Positions 1 to 11,294 of a stretch of DNA of 64,000 nt are shown here, one piece after another. The position numbers and the translations under genes were made by a program. The stretch lies in assembly GCF_017562075.2 (NCBI RefSeq), contig NC_054083.1, positions 15,308,575-15,372,574 on the forward strand. Direction: 5' to 3'. The notes below the pieces were generated by a model. The model was given only the letters and a program-made list of their open reading frames with translations. It ran no database searches and was not told the origin of the DNA. The DNA comes from Anopheles merus (lineage: Eukaryota; Arthropoda; Insecta; Diptera; Culicidae). The stretch's first letter is position 1, and each line of letters starts with the position of its first letter.

Positions 1-63
1 TTAGGAATAATTGTGTGGGCAACCGGAACCGAAAGTTGTTTTGCTGCTGTTTGGATTGCTTAC

Positions 64-363
64 CATTTGCAAAGGATTTGCCACCGAACCGTCCACTGCT
101 GACCGGTGCTTGCGGATGATGGTGAGGGTGGTGTTTTGTTGTTGTGGTGGTTGGGATGGTGATGATGGGGTGAATGTGGTTGGGTGTAGACATGGCCATG
201 CGAAAGTAGTCGTCCTCGAGATCCAGCTCTTCCTTCACGATCTTGTATGGGTCCGAGCCGCCAAGACCAAGGCGGGCAGCCGTGCCACCATACGGGCCGC
301 CATCGTTGTCGGTAACTGTGCCTTCATTGTCACTGCAGCTATCGTGCAGATAATTGTTTGACC
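64..363 (-). CDS. Possible internal exon of an unidentified gene
   Basis: On the minus strand there is an open 300-bp block bounded by a good acceptor (CTTCAACAG just above 363) and a canonical donor (GTAAG, starting at 63 and running down). It has phase 2 at entry and one base left at exit. The translation is acidic in the middle (KIVKEELDLEDDYFRMAM), then becomes Thr/His-rich (a TTTTTKHHPHHHP-like run) and ends in a Ser/Gly segment. That composition is typical of disordered parts of insect regulatory proteins. An in-frame TGA lies just beyond the acceptor, so the splice site is needed for coding. I do not recognise the protein and see no partner exon in the 1.2 kb before the gap. It could be a chance open frame. 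Confidence 0.4.
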
Positions 364-1599
364 CTGTTGAAGATGTTCAGCGTAGTTTGAGGAATAAATT
401 TAAGCGTTGCAACGAAACGATTTCATCTTGTTTGTTGAAGTTACACTTTTGAATTATTACAAGAAAACATTGACAACACACTAGATAGTTATGAGCAGCG
501 ATTTAAAACTAAGACGTCTTCCAAAGGACTTCCCAAATAGCGTAATTGAAATGTTGTGTTTAATAGTTACACCATGGCATTAACGCAATGTTTGAAAATA
601 TGCTCTACTTTAATTTTATTTAAAACTGCAGCATATGTATTTGTGCTATTACGATTACACATGAACTTAACCCTGTGGCAAACTGCTTGTAATCCGTGAC
701 GGTTTAGTTTTCTGTTACTAATTACTTTGCTCTTTGCAGGATAGTCTATCCATACGAGACTTGAACTCACGATGCGCATCTGGTCAGTCATACAATAGAT
801 CAGGGGCATCCAAACTAAGGCCTATGGGTCCAAGGCGCCCCTGGAGAGCCTCACACGCGGCTCGCGAGAGCCTGTCATGCGTACCGATTGAATTGAAAAA
901 CGTTAAAACGAATAATTTAAAATTCTGGGAATACATTTCAGTTTCTACAATTAATAAACTAAAATTTAAATATCAGAAAACTATACACAATTTAAATATT
1001 AGAAAACTAAACATACATATAATGTACAAAAATATTAGATCGATTGTACACGAATATTACATAGACAGAATTATATGATGTGCGAATGTTCCTGATGCTA
1101 TTATTTTCTATCGTAAATGTCTGAATTGTAACAAGACTATACAAATCGAAACAAAAGATGTCTTTGAGGATCTATGAGATGCATCCACAAATTTGAAATC
1201 ACTTCCAAAGTTCTTGCCAATAGTTTCCCTGAACCATAGACTACTGAAGGATTGAACGACGGCAACCTTGAAGTTCAAAGGTAAGTGACAGTGTGAAGGA
1301 TAGACTTAGTCCAAAGCGGTGCCAAAATCCTCACCACCCTCCTATTCGACACCTTTTCGGTGTAAAATACGTAGCCACTGCGAACTGTGGCAATGGGAAA
1401 TGTTGGAATGGAATATTTGACACCGTCACCCGTTCTTCCGCGCGTCGAAAAGGGTGGATACGCCGGTTAACTTAAACGACGGGCGACGACGGTTGTCACG
1501 ACTGTTATGATATTTTTGGAAGCTCATTGAAAAGCCACCCTTCGAGGGAGTAAGCCCAGTTGCCTTTCACCATGCGACTTTGCACAGTAGCAGAAGGAG
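364..1599. other. Non-coding stretch before the first gap
   Basis: AT-rich sequence without a convincing exon. A GC-richer island at about 735-885 contains a match to the polymerase III B-box pattern on the minus strand (GTTCAAGTC, near 763-771) and a short near-palindrome GGATAG/CTATCC beside it. No A box or tRNA fold is visible, so no tRNA or SINE is called. Confidence 0.5.
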
Positions 1600-1699
1600 N
1601 NNNNNNNNNNNNNNNNNNNNNNNNNNNNNNNNNNNNNNNNNNNNNNNNNNNNNNNNNNNNNNNNNNNNNNNNNNNNNNNNNNNNNNNNNNNNNNNNNNN
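1600..1699. other. Assembly gap (100 N)
   Basis: Exactly 100 N. This is the usual placeholder for a gap of unknown length between contigs in a scaffold, so true distances across it are unknown. Confidence 0.98.
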
Positions 1700-3609
1700 T
1701 ATTGTTTATAAGCGGCCAGGATGATTATCTGTTTTAAGTACGGCCATAAACTTCGCCATTCCAATATTGTGTCATGCGACTAGTCTGACAATTGATGTTG
1801 ATGTTTGTTAGTAGCTCGGTTTTTGCTCAACCGCCAGTGAGCGTCGTATATGTTTTTGTAAACAGCAAAAGGCACAGGAATAAGAAAGTTCTTCGCTCCT
1901 TCACTATTCGAGATAGTTGGGTTGGTAGGCTCAGGTCGAACACGATCGCTACTGTATAAGAATATGAATCTCGCTTTCAGCTGATCTACAGTATTGTATC
2001 ATATAGGAGTGTAGAGGTTTCATACAGATGTATATTGTTTTGTTACGAAAAATCAATCTACTACTACATGAGCTATCACACCAAGTTCCTATTTGTGGAA
2101 CATTTTCTTAACTAGCGATTTGAAAGCTTAAGATACAACTTCCGATTATATTATTGCCAAACTAGTTTCAAATGAATGATCATGCTTATAGTATGTTATC
2201 TTATGTAGCGTTAAAAAAAATAACAAAATTAAAGATAAAATCAACTCAAAAGTTCCATAAGTAGCGAAACAAATCTATAAATGAATCAGTAAACACGTAA
2301 TGAAGATATAAAGAGCAAATGAATAAAAATTACTAAAAACAAAAACCATATGAATTAAATGTTATCCACTAAATCTGATGACTAGAACCGTGTTTTAAGA
2401 TCACAACTGATATAAATATAATAAACTAACGTTCTCGCGTAAATTGTCAATGGTTTCTGCGCAAAGAAGTAAAGCTGTAGTAAAAAAAAGTTAATCGATC
2501 CTAGCATCGAATGACGTTCTAGTGTATTAGATATGTTTGTTCAGCCTCTGAAGTTGTGTGAGATGCACGGTCTGAAAGCTGATTCGAAATATGCACTACT
2601 AATTGCTTCCCACCAGCCAGCTAGGATAGGAACAGTTAGTTTGTCTTTCAGTTACTCGAAATGGTTAAGACCCTTCACTTCACAAACACTTATCGGAACA
2701 TCACGATTCTAGTCTAGTGCTATAAACCTTTCCACTCTGCGTTACTTACTGCAGGTATAGTGTATACATTATCTAATCAATCTAAACTACAGAGAAAGGC
2801 TACAAGGTTTTCTTTTGTCTTTTTACTCGCTACAGTCACTGGCAATCTATTCTGCAGTTCGGTCATTACCATTTACCACATCTAGTTGATGCCTACCGCT
2901 ATGTTCCATATCAGTTTCTGGATCTCAATTGTATTTTAGTAACGCTTCTATACACACATATACACTCACAAACGTGCTAAAAACTTACTCCCTAGTTTAA
3001 GCTAATGAGCCAATGAGCCTTGAGAATCTTTGTTTTTGGTTGGTATTACTCGGTTAACTGTGCACTCGAGTAGATGACTAGTGGTTGCGATCGATGGCAT
3101 TTACATGTGCGAGACACTTACTGCACATCGCTGACTAGAGTAAATGGAGAAGGAACACTTAAGGCTTTCTGTTGAGTGAGAAAATTCATGTAAGTGGCTA
3201 ATGTTCACACCTTCACACTGATGCTCATAGTAAATTTTTTATCGTATTCAAGCGCACTAGTGGCTGGTAAAGGAATTAAAGGGCCGCATATCAGTCTGCC
3301 AATACGGCATGCCTTACCACAATACGTTCATCCACTAATTTTACGCCCGCTCTATGTAATGGTAGAGTTTCGATCTAGTTTTAACACTTTACTCTGTGGA
3401 AGCTATATATGTCTTATCAATAGTAAGCTCCAGCATTGCGCATTGTCAAATCGCTTGGTTTGATCAATTCATTGTTCCACTAAAATTCCCTGCTTGTTTT
3501 CGCGCTAAAATGTCCTCTTACGATCCTCTTGTTGAAAAAATCTTCCTCAATCTTCCACCGGGCCTTTCTTACGTATCTTTTCTTACCTTTAACGGTCAAA
3601 CAGCCGGCG
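1700..3609. other. Intergenic AT-rich sequence
   Basis: About 1.9 kb with many A/T runs and only short unconvincing open frames on both strands. It lies downstream of the 3' end of the 5-phosphatase gene and probably holds its 3' untranslated region near 3600. I see no RNA gene, transposon ends or conserved exon. Confidence 0.5.
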
Positions 3610-6285
3610 TCATTGAATATTGCACACGGCAGATGAGCCTGCTCCCGAATTGTCCAAGCGCCGCTTCATGCCTTCCAAATAAACTTCACGGTTAAACAGT
3701 CCTGCCGCTAATGGAACGCTAAAAAAAAGCGCAAATTTCGACCGTTCATTGCTAAGAATCACATACAAAAAAAGACGACTACTTACGTGTCAATGCCAGG
3801 TCGAATGATATTCCGGAACAGTGCCCATACCGGTTTGTGATCGGACGAGGTGATGCTTTGCACTGAATCATACGCAATACATTTGACCGGAGAAGGAGGA
3901 TGCGATATTTTGCCTCCTGGTGGCAAATTTGACCCCGCCGATGCACCGTTGTCACCGGGAGTGGTTTAAATTTGTACAGGATACGATCGGTGTACGCGGG
4001 CGCACGCTGCTTGCTGGAGGAATCGAAACGCTGCGTTCCGGGATCGTACTAAAACAAATTAAACATATATAGAAATAAACACAGGTTAAATGAACGCTGC
4101 GAACATTTCGTTAATAGCGTTTGCCCATACCTTGTACGTAGGTGGGAAGGTAATTTTAGCCTCGCGGAATCCCCGAAACGCAGCCCCGTCCGAAAGCACC
4201 GAGGTGAGCTGATCCGTGTGCATAAAACCGTGCGGCAGGTGGGCCGGCAGCGGGAACTGTGTCGTTTCGATCCACTGCATCAGCTTGTCGCGGGGTTCGC
4301 TCAGCCGAAAGTTTAAATCCCCACACCAGTACACACTGTCAAAGTTTTGCGTGACGTCCTTGTTCCGGTGCTTCACCGTAAGATTGCGCGGCAGGTCGAG
4401 CGCGTGTATGATCTTCTTCACGTCCGACACGCGCTCCTTCACCTTCTGCTGGGGGCTGTCAGATGGGACGTTACAAACAGGAACGAAGTGCCAAACAGGC
4501 AGAACGAGATCGCCACCGCACCCTTCGTGCGGAAGGCTGTACCGGGCCGCACCGACAGACAGGCGTCTTCCGGTTCCGAGCAGAACCAAATCAAGTCGCG
4601 CCGGATGAAGGCGGCCAAATGGAGCGTACCGAGGCTGGTGGAATGTAGCAGAATGTGGGATGGGCCGAGCGTTTCCTGCAGTGTCACCTCCCACTCGAAC
4701 CGCTCCGAGCAGGACTCTTGCGTACCGAACACAATAATATCGGGCACGTGCTCGAGTGCTGTCGGCAGCACAAAATCGTTCATGGCGCGGCGGACTTTGG
4801 CCGTTCATGTTCCACGTGCCGATAAAGATGGTAACCTCGCGGGTGGGAAGTATTTTGTCCAGCTCCGTTGCACCCAGCAGCGACGTAGAACCGAGCCGGC
4901 CGTGCAGAAAGTTGCGCTGGCGTGCCTTTTCCGCCGGTATCAAGTTGAGCACGTGGGCAGCCATCAGGGCCTGCCGGGCGAGGGAATCTGCCGAGCCCGG
5001 CGGTCCCTTTACGCCCGCGTCAGACTCGTCCGTCCCGCCGTCGCCGACTGCACCGGTCGGTACCATGTCGAACGACATGGATTTGCGCGATTCGTGCTGA
5101 TCGAGCGAATCGCACCCACCGGGCAGCAGCAGATCGTCTTCCTTTTCGGCAATGTTCGGCGAGCTGTAGTGCTGTTCCATCTTTTCGTACCCGTCCATGT
5201 TGCAGCGATGCAGCGGTGGAAGAAAGCGCTCCTTGAACCGGGACTTGCTGGACATGATGGCGCGCTGCGTGTGGTTCTGGTACTCGCGGAAAACGATCGG
5301 CTTCGTTACGACGCGATTGTTCACGAGCGAAACGTTTGCCTTCGGGCTGCGTCCGCTTACGTCCTCCTCTTCCTGGGGTGTTTCCACCCGCGGGCCCACT
5401 TCCAGCGGTCGCCGGTGGCGCAACGGGCTCGACTTTTCGATCGGATAGCTGGTGCACGTCTTGGCAGTTAGCTCCAGCTTCAGCTGCTGCCGACGCTGCT
5501 GCATCTCGAGATCGTACGAATCACTACCGGCACTGCAGCTGCCAGTCGCCGGATGCGAGTATCGATTGCGCGGCGGTGATTTCACGATCGCCTCGTCGAT
5601 CGAGCAGCAGAGATTGAACTGTCCGCCTGCTCCGCCGCCAGTGCTGGCGGATGTGTTATTTGCTCCTGCTACGTAATTGCTCAAACGATTGCCGAGCGAG
5701 AGTCGGGTAGAGGACGCGTCACGCTTTCGTACAGCGGTCGGTATTTTCGTCACCGCTGAACCCTCCGGCCCGGTCGACGAGGTCGTGGTGGTAGTAGTCG
5801 TCGTCGATGACGTCGAGAGCAGCTGGTACGAGTTGGTATCACTCGGGTTAGACGAATCTTGCCGCTGGCTTGCGCTGCTGGTTGATGTGTTCGTAGCGGT
5901 AACGGTGCCTCCATTGCTTTTGCTACTACTGTTGTTGCGGTTGTTGTGGTTATTGTTGTTGTTGTTGTTGTGTGTTGTTGTTGCTGCTGCTGCTGCTATT
6001 GTTTGCTGTTGTCGCTTTCCGCAATGCATTTGGTTGTGTTGCGGGAGCGGTATGATGATTCCCGACCAGACTAAAGCTCGACCCACTGTCGAACGTTTGC
6101 TGCTCGTCTTCGCTCTCCGAGCATCGCTGCGGCTCAACACGTGACGAGCGTTTCGAGAGTAAACCGAGAAATGGTCGTTTGCCCTTTCCACTTGCTGTAA
6201 CGCTCGGACCACTGCTACTGCTATTAGAATGCATCACAGCGGCGGGAGGCTTCGAAGCACTTGGCTCCGGGACCGTTTTATCCAT
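3610..6285 (-). CDS. INPP5E: Inositol polyphosphate 5-phosphatase, INPP5E type (frame-broken in this assembly)
   Basis: Exons at 6285-4131, 4048-3787 and 3718-3610 have GT-AG borders; the coding length is 2526 nt (841 residues). Family knowledge: these enzymes remove the 5-phosphate from PI(3,4,5)P3 and PI(4,5)P2, and INPP5E works at cilia and membranes. Seen: a low-complexity Asn/Gln/Ser/Thr N-terminal half, then the catalytic core with FIGTWNMNGQ (about 4800-4835), WCGDLNFRL (about 4310-4340), PAYTDRILYK (exon 2) and SDHKPVWALF (exon 2). The protein ends in CNIQ, a CaaX prenylation box as in INPP5E. The start at 6285 has a good context (ACAATGG). Oddity: four one-base frame breaks at about 5970-5976 (Asn/Gln repeat), 4784-4786, 4451-4455 (G5 run) and 3955-3957. 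They sum to zero and leave the conserved motifs intact in alternating frames. Sequencing error is more likely than a pseudogene. The gene is divergent from the gene starting at 7760. Confidence 0.88.
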
Positions 6286-7759
6286 TGTGAACAAACGAAC
6301 TAAACCAAACGATATCCTATACTTTCTCGTACGCAAGGCGCTGGAGGCGCTCAACACGATCGTCCAAACACGCTGTCGCTTGCACTGCACACACTGTCGT
6401 TATATAAGACGGTAAACATCCCGTCCCGCACGAAGAACGTCCTGCAAAAGGCTGCAACGATCGGGTTCCACTGCAGCTGGTAACGAACTACGGCAAGCTG
6501 ACGTTCATGGCCACCACGGCAGCAACAACGACGACGACGACATCCACGACGACGGGTACTGTGGCAATGCTCTCCCTGCATTGTTATTTATTTTTAGCCA
6601 CCAACGGACGGTCCACTCGTATGCTGTGCCCTTGATTTATATGATGAAGCTGATGGTGATGGTGACGATGATACGCCTCTATCGGCCGCATGAAATGACG
6701 GAGACATGCAGCAGTAGCAAGAGGAGTATACGCGCTCTCGGTCTCGATCGTGTGCTACTGACATCGTACCAGGTGTAAATGGTGACGCGGTTGATGCTGC
6801 TTCATGCATCATCGTCATCATCTTCGGCGTTGTTGTGATTGCCGTGTCTACCGACAATTCTCCGACACGGTGCATTCATCCTGAAACAGAACAAATACCG
6901 TTTCGCTGCAGCAGAAGCGATATCCGGCGGTGGTGTTGAGGGGGATGCTTTCGCTCATTTACATCATTGCTAAATCAGGTGAAAACCCCCCTAGTAGATT
7001 ATCACGATGACGTAGTAACAGCACTGAACGTACTTCGACGACGGTGGTGTCGGGATGGCAAATTATCCTTGAAGCTTTCGTGCCAAACAGGACCGCTATC
7101 GGGAGTCTCCAGCCCGAGGTAAACAAAAGCAATTAAAACAACGCACTCCACGGGATTGTTCACATTTCTGAAAGCAGACAGTATGTAAAGTAAGTTACAA
7201 TGAACCCGAGCTCGCTTCTTTCTTGCTATTGCGCACACAGTAACCGTGAATTGCTTCGTTCGACCGGAAAGAATCACCACCCCCGTACAGCCAGCCACCC
7301 GGTACAGATGATTGCCCGTTTTTTTTCAGGATTATTTATTTACTTCATCTGTCAGATGGGGTTGACATTGCGAAAAAAGGATATGCCAAATGTTGGAAAT
7401 AATTTTCAAATATTTATTGAAAACTAACATTAGAAGATGGGACAGCATTGAAATTATAATCTGAACACTCCAAACTTACTGTAAAATCATGAATTCTTCG
7501 GGAAAAAAATAAAAAAGTCAAATTTTCGCGACAAAAACGAAGCGCCCTTTGTGCTGGCTCCTGGCGCAACTGACAGCTGTGCAGCTCGTTACCTTGACAG
7601 AATATAAACAATCGAAACGAAAATAAAAAGTGGTGTTCATGCAGCCAGAGACGAGAGTTAGATAGTGAAAATAGTTTGTAGTTTGGGTTTCCAAATTGCC
7701 CTCGTCCTGCGGGGAATATCATTCCCGTTTGGCAGCTGCACGGCATCGAATCTGTAAGA
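6286..7759. other. Divergent intergenic/promoter region
   Basis: About 1.5 kb between two divergently transcribed genes, the 5-phosphatase (minus) and the coiled-coil protein (plus). It must carry both 5' untranslated regions and promoters. I cannot point to a certain TATA box or initiator. A CGACGACGACGA-type trinucleotide stretch lies near 6525-6555. Frames here show only chance reading. Confidence 0.5.
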
Positions 7760-9475
7760 ATGGACATCAACAGAAACAATGCGTTTTTCGAAAAGGTACA
7801 CATGCTGGAAGATGGCGTGACCCTGGGGGATATTGAGAATTTTATGCGTGTATATTTTTTTTCCTGGCTCTCTGGCTAATTTTCCCTTCATTAGTTGAAA
7901 CAAAACGTTACGGATTCTTTCGATCGATTGCGCAAAGCGATTGATCTGCGAGAGAAGCTGCTGCTGAGACAGCTGACCGTAGTGGTGCAGCAGGCGCAGC
8001 ACATCACGTTCGAGTACGATAGCATCCGCTTTCTGGGGGACGGTGAGGATGAACTGGTCGGATGCATCCGCACGTACGGCAGGTACAATATCGACAATTT
8101 TAACGTAATCCTCCAGAAGGAACCGTACGAGAACGAGGACTACATTCTGCCTTCGAACGATCACGATCTGATGCATAAAAGCTGCCGCCAGGGTGCGGAT
8201 GACGAGCGCAATCCCGAGAGCGAGGAGATTGTGGTGGAGTTCTTCAACAATCGCAGTCTCATCAAGGACAGTGCCGAGATGGTACGCGAATCAATTATAA
8301 ATCTCACGTTGAGCGAGAGTCGTGAGCTGATCGACCGAACGATTGGCATGCCGAAAGCGTTCCTGGATGTAGCTACCGCCGACGAACCGACAAACGATGG
8401 CCTAGAATCATTGCGTGTGTGTAAAATCGACCCAACAGCGCACCGATTGTACAGGGGTCGTTGCTCCATACCGGATCTGCCGCCGCTCGATTCGCTTTCC
8501 TTTCAAGGTGAACAGCAGCAGGACGATGGTAGTAACAACAACCTGCAGGGAAGCGTATCCAACGGCAACGCCAAACATGGTCGCAATGTGTCGCGTGATG
8601 GGGAAAAGTTGATTTCACTTTCGCTGCCGCCTCAGCGCATGATACCGAAAGCCTCACAAACGGATGGACTGATTGTACCCAGCAATACCACCACCAGCAC
8701 CGATTCCGAAGGAAACGTGCACGAATCGTCTGCCGCCTGCAAAGCGGCGGTGGACAAGCGTATGAAAAACGTAAATCACGTTACGATGAACAGTTGTGGC
8801 AGTACGATAAACCTTAAAAACGTCACCAATCTGACGATCAACTCCTGTTCGGAGCGACCCCAAATGAGGGAAAAGGAACACGCGGTACCGAAGACTTCGG
8901 GCGTGGATCAGGGACCTTCCGAGGAAGGCAGTCCGGAGTGTGGCTTCTACAAGCGGCTCATAACGGAGAACAAAATCCTACGCAACCATATACTAAAGAC
9001 GAAGCTGGGCGGTGGGACGGGATGCGGAGGCGTAAAATCACAGCCTGCCGTGATGAGTTCGTCCGTCTCGGACCGCTCACTATCATCTGCGACCAATGAA
9101 ACGCTTTCCAACTCGAAACAACCGTCCAACGAAACGGACGACGTCTCGAATAGCAGCAGCAGCAGCAGCAGCAGCATCGTCGCCCCGAGTGGCCCAGCCG
9201 AGCCGGAAACGAACCTCAACATTCCACTGTCAGAGCAGGAACTACGGCAGATGCTGGACATGCCTTCCTCGATGTGCGAGAAGAGCCTTTCGTTTGTGTT
9301 GGGCGAGCTGTACGGCATGCCAAGCGGGTTGGCCACACTAGCGAATGCCGGGGCGGGCAAAACGAAGGAACACACGATGCAGATTCAGCAATGGCTGAAA
9401 CAAATAATCTCCGAAGCCGAAACGGAACCGTTTCAAAATGCGGAAATGCTAGAGTTTAGCAAAATTCACGACTAG
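7760..9475 (+). CDS. Coiled-coil protein with ARA70/BBC-like N-terminus, function unknown
   Basis: Two exons, 7760-7795 (MDINRNNAFFEK) and 7895-9475, are joined in phase 0 across a 99-bp GT-AG intron (GTACAC...CATTAG). The protein is 538 residues. Residues about 13-45 form a charged amphipathic helix (LRKAIDLREKLLLRQL), followed by a strand-like pattern IRFLGDGEDELVGCIRTYG. That order, a REK-LLRQ helix then [IV]xFxxDxxxLxxxIxT[FY]G, is seen in the ARA70 domain of NCOA4 and in some TRIM/B-box coiled-coil proteins; no RING or B-box is present. The middle is Ser/Thr/Asn-rich with a poly-Ser run (about 9155-9180). The C-terminus is again predicted structured (SEQELRQMLDM, then IQQWLKQIISEAE). The frame has no breaks. 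NCOA4-like is only a possibility; the family is unresolved. Confidence 0.8.
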
Positions 9476-10678
9476 GATTATTAGGAAGAGTAGGAATGTT
9501 TCGTGAAAATTTTCCTGTCGGTAAATGTTCCATACAAGTGTTTTACCTTTATTATCTGTGCGATTACAGTTGCTGATGATTATTGTCTGTGATTATTTAG
9601 GTTCGATATAGTTTGGGTTAGAGAGTGAGGAAAAACTGACTAGGGTTCAGAGGGAGTGTCTTTCGATATTCACCAACCGTGCGCCCTCGTCAAGAGTTTG
9701 AATTTTCCTTTTAAAATGCTGATATAACGATTTCATTGCCCTTTTCACTCCTATTATTTGCACATATTTTGCTATGGGTGTAGGTTTGATAGATGTGTCT
9801 GTGGTTTATTTTATATGTTTTCTTCTTCTTTTCTTAAATATTTACTAAACTATCGATTAGTTTGTATTGCTGGGTTTACTTAACAGGGTGTAATGAATTA
9901 ATTTTCCTTATTTTTCCACCCAGAGGTATCTTATGCCGATTGTCCACATTCCATTGTTCAATGTACGAAACCATCCTTCCCCCCTTCCCCTCATTCAAAT
10001 CCTTTTTTGATTGCGTGTGTGTGCCATTGTGAGCGACGAAAAGGTACTTTACTGTAACGTAGTACTTGATAGACTGCTTTTCTCACGAGTTTCGGGAATC
10101 GTGGCCTGGTGCGATAAATAGTCATAAGTATTTAGTATCTGACAAAGATAGCAAAGACCAGCTTCAAACGGTCATCGGAAGCAAAGCGGCAGCACACTCG
10201 TCTAGGTAATAATACGCGATTCATGTTAGTAATACTGTGTGGAGTGTTTTGTACGTTTTAAATGTAGTGTGGTATATAAGGAACAATTTAAACACAACAT
10301 TGCGCGCGTTTCCTAATTCAACCGTACATGCATTGCTGGATTGAACTCACATTTTAACAATTTCTCGCTTGATCGGTTTGCAAATGTATCTCGAAGTATC
10401 TGCAAGTTTTTCAAGGGTAAATATATATAAGAATCATTCGTTTTGCATCAATGATACAAAATTGGTACTTATGGCAAACAAATGATAAATAGAAAAAAAA
10501 AGTAAATGTCTCAATGAAATATGTCTTTTCGATGGACGCTTTGTCAGAGACGGTAGCGCAATGGCGTTTCCAACATAAAGCTTCTTTTGTTAAATAAATA
10601 TTACTTATTACTGGCGAAAAGATGTGTTAGTTTGAATCTACAGGACCGTTGTCGAAATAGGGAGTAAACTTTGCTATA
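9476..10678. other. 3' region and intergenic sequence
   Basis: AT-rich sequence after the stop at 9475, likely including the 3' untranslated region. AATAAA-like motifs occur, for example within AAATAAATA near 10592, but which one is used cannot be told. No exon, RNA gene or repeat unit is evident. Confidence 0.4.
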
Positions 10679-10686
10679 GTCGCGAA

Positions 10687-11286
10687 TAGTGATGGGAAAA
10701 ATAAAATTTTCGTTGGAATGGATTCCGGCTAACTCTTAAGTTTTTTTTTGGAATCAGATTGCGGATAGTAGGTCGGGAATCAAATTTCAGAATCGATTCC
10801 GAAATCAGCTCCGGAAATAGTTCCGGAATCGGCTTCGGAATTGGCTCCGGAATAATAATCGGCTCTGGAATATAATCCTTCGAAATCAGAATCGGCTTCG
10901 CAATCGTACTCGGTTTCGGCATCTCCATAAGAATAAAGGATTGGATACAATTATGCTACGTATTGATGGCTGCAAAGAATCAAAATTTACTTGCAAACGA
11001 TCCATTCTCATGGAGATTCCCGCACTTACTTTTGAAATTTGATATATCAATTCAAAAAATTGTTCTAATTCCGGAGCAAATTCTAATTCGGGAGTCAGTT
11101 CTGATTCCGTTACCGGAGCCAATTGCTATTCCCACGTCGATTTCGATTCCGGAGTTAATTGCGATTCTGGAATCGATTCCAGATAGTTGACTCCGGAATC
11201 GGCACCTTAATCAGAACTGGCTTCGGAATCGGAATCAGAATACGGAATCGGAATAGGATAGGTCCGATTCCGAGCTTTCACCACTA
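10687..11286. mobile_element. Non-autonomous hAT-like element with GGAATC-hexamer interior
   Basis: The two ends are imperfect inverted repeats: TAGTGATGGGAAA on the left and TTTCACCACTA on the right (reverse complement TAGTGGTGAAA). A perfect 8-bp direct repeat GTCGCGAA flanks both sides (10679-10686 and 11287-11294). An 8-bp target duplication with TAGTG-type ends is the signature of the hAT superfamily. The 600-bp interior has no transposase frame. It is filled with degenerate hexamers of the GGAATC/GATTCC kind in both orientations, many joined as TTCCGGAA-like palindromes. The open frames seen in it (Pro-Glu-Ile repeats) are products of the repeat. Confidence 0.75.
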
Positions 11287-11294
11287 GTCGCGAA

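Noticed and set aside
735..885. Possible tRNA or tRNA-derived SINE on the minus strand
   Set aside because: Only a B-box-like GTTCAAGTC is present; no A box, acceptor stem or tail could be found.
5020..5617. Several Arg/Ala-rich frames opposite to and overlapping the 5-phosphatase
   Set aside because: Shadow frames of the GC-rich coding exon; the minus-strand gene explains the sequence.
10674..11190. Pro-Glu-Ile repeat frames
   Set aside because: Produced by the GGAATC hexamer interior of the hAT-like element.
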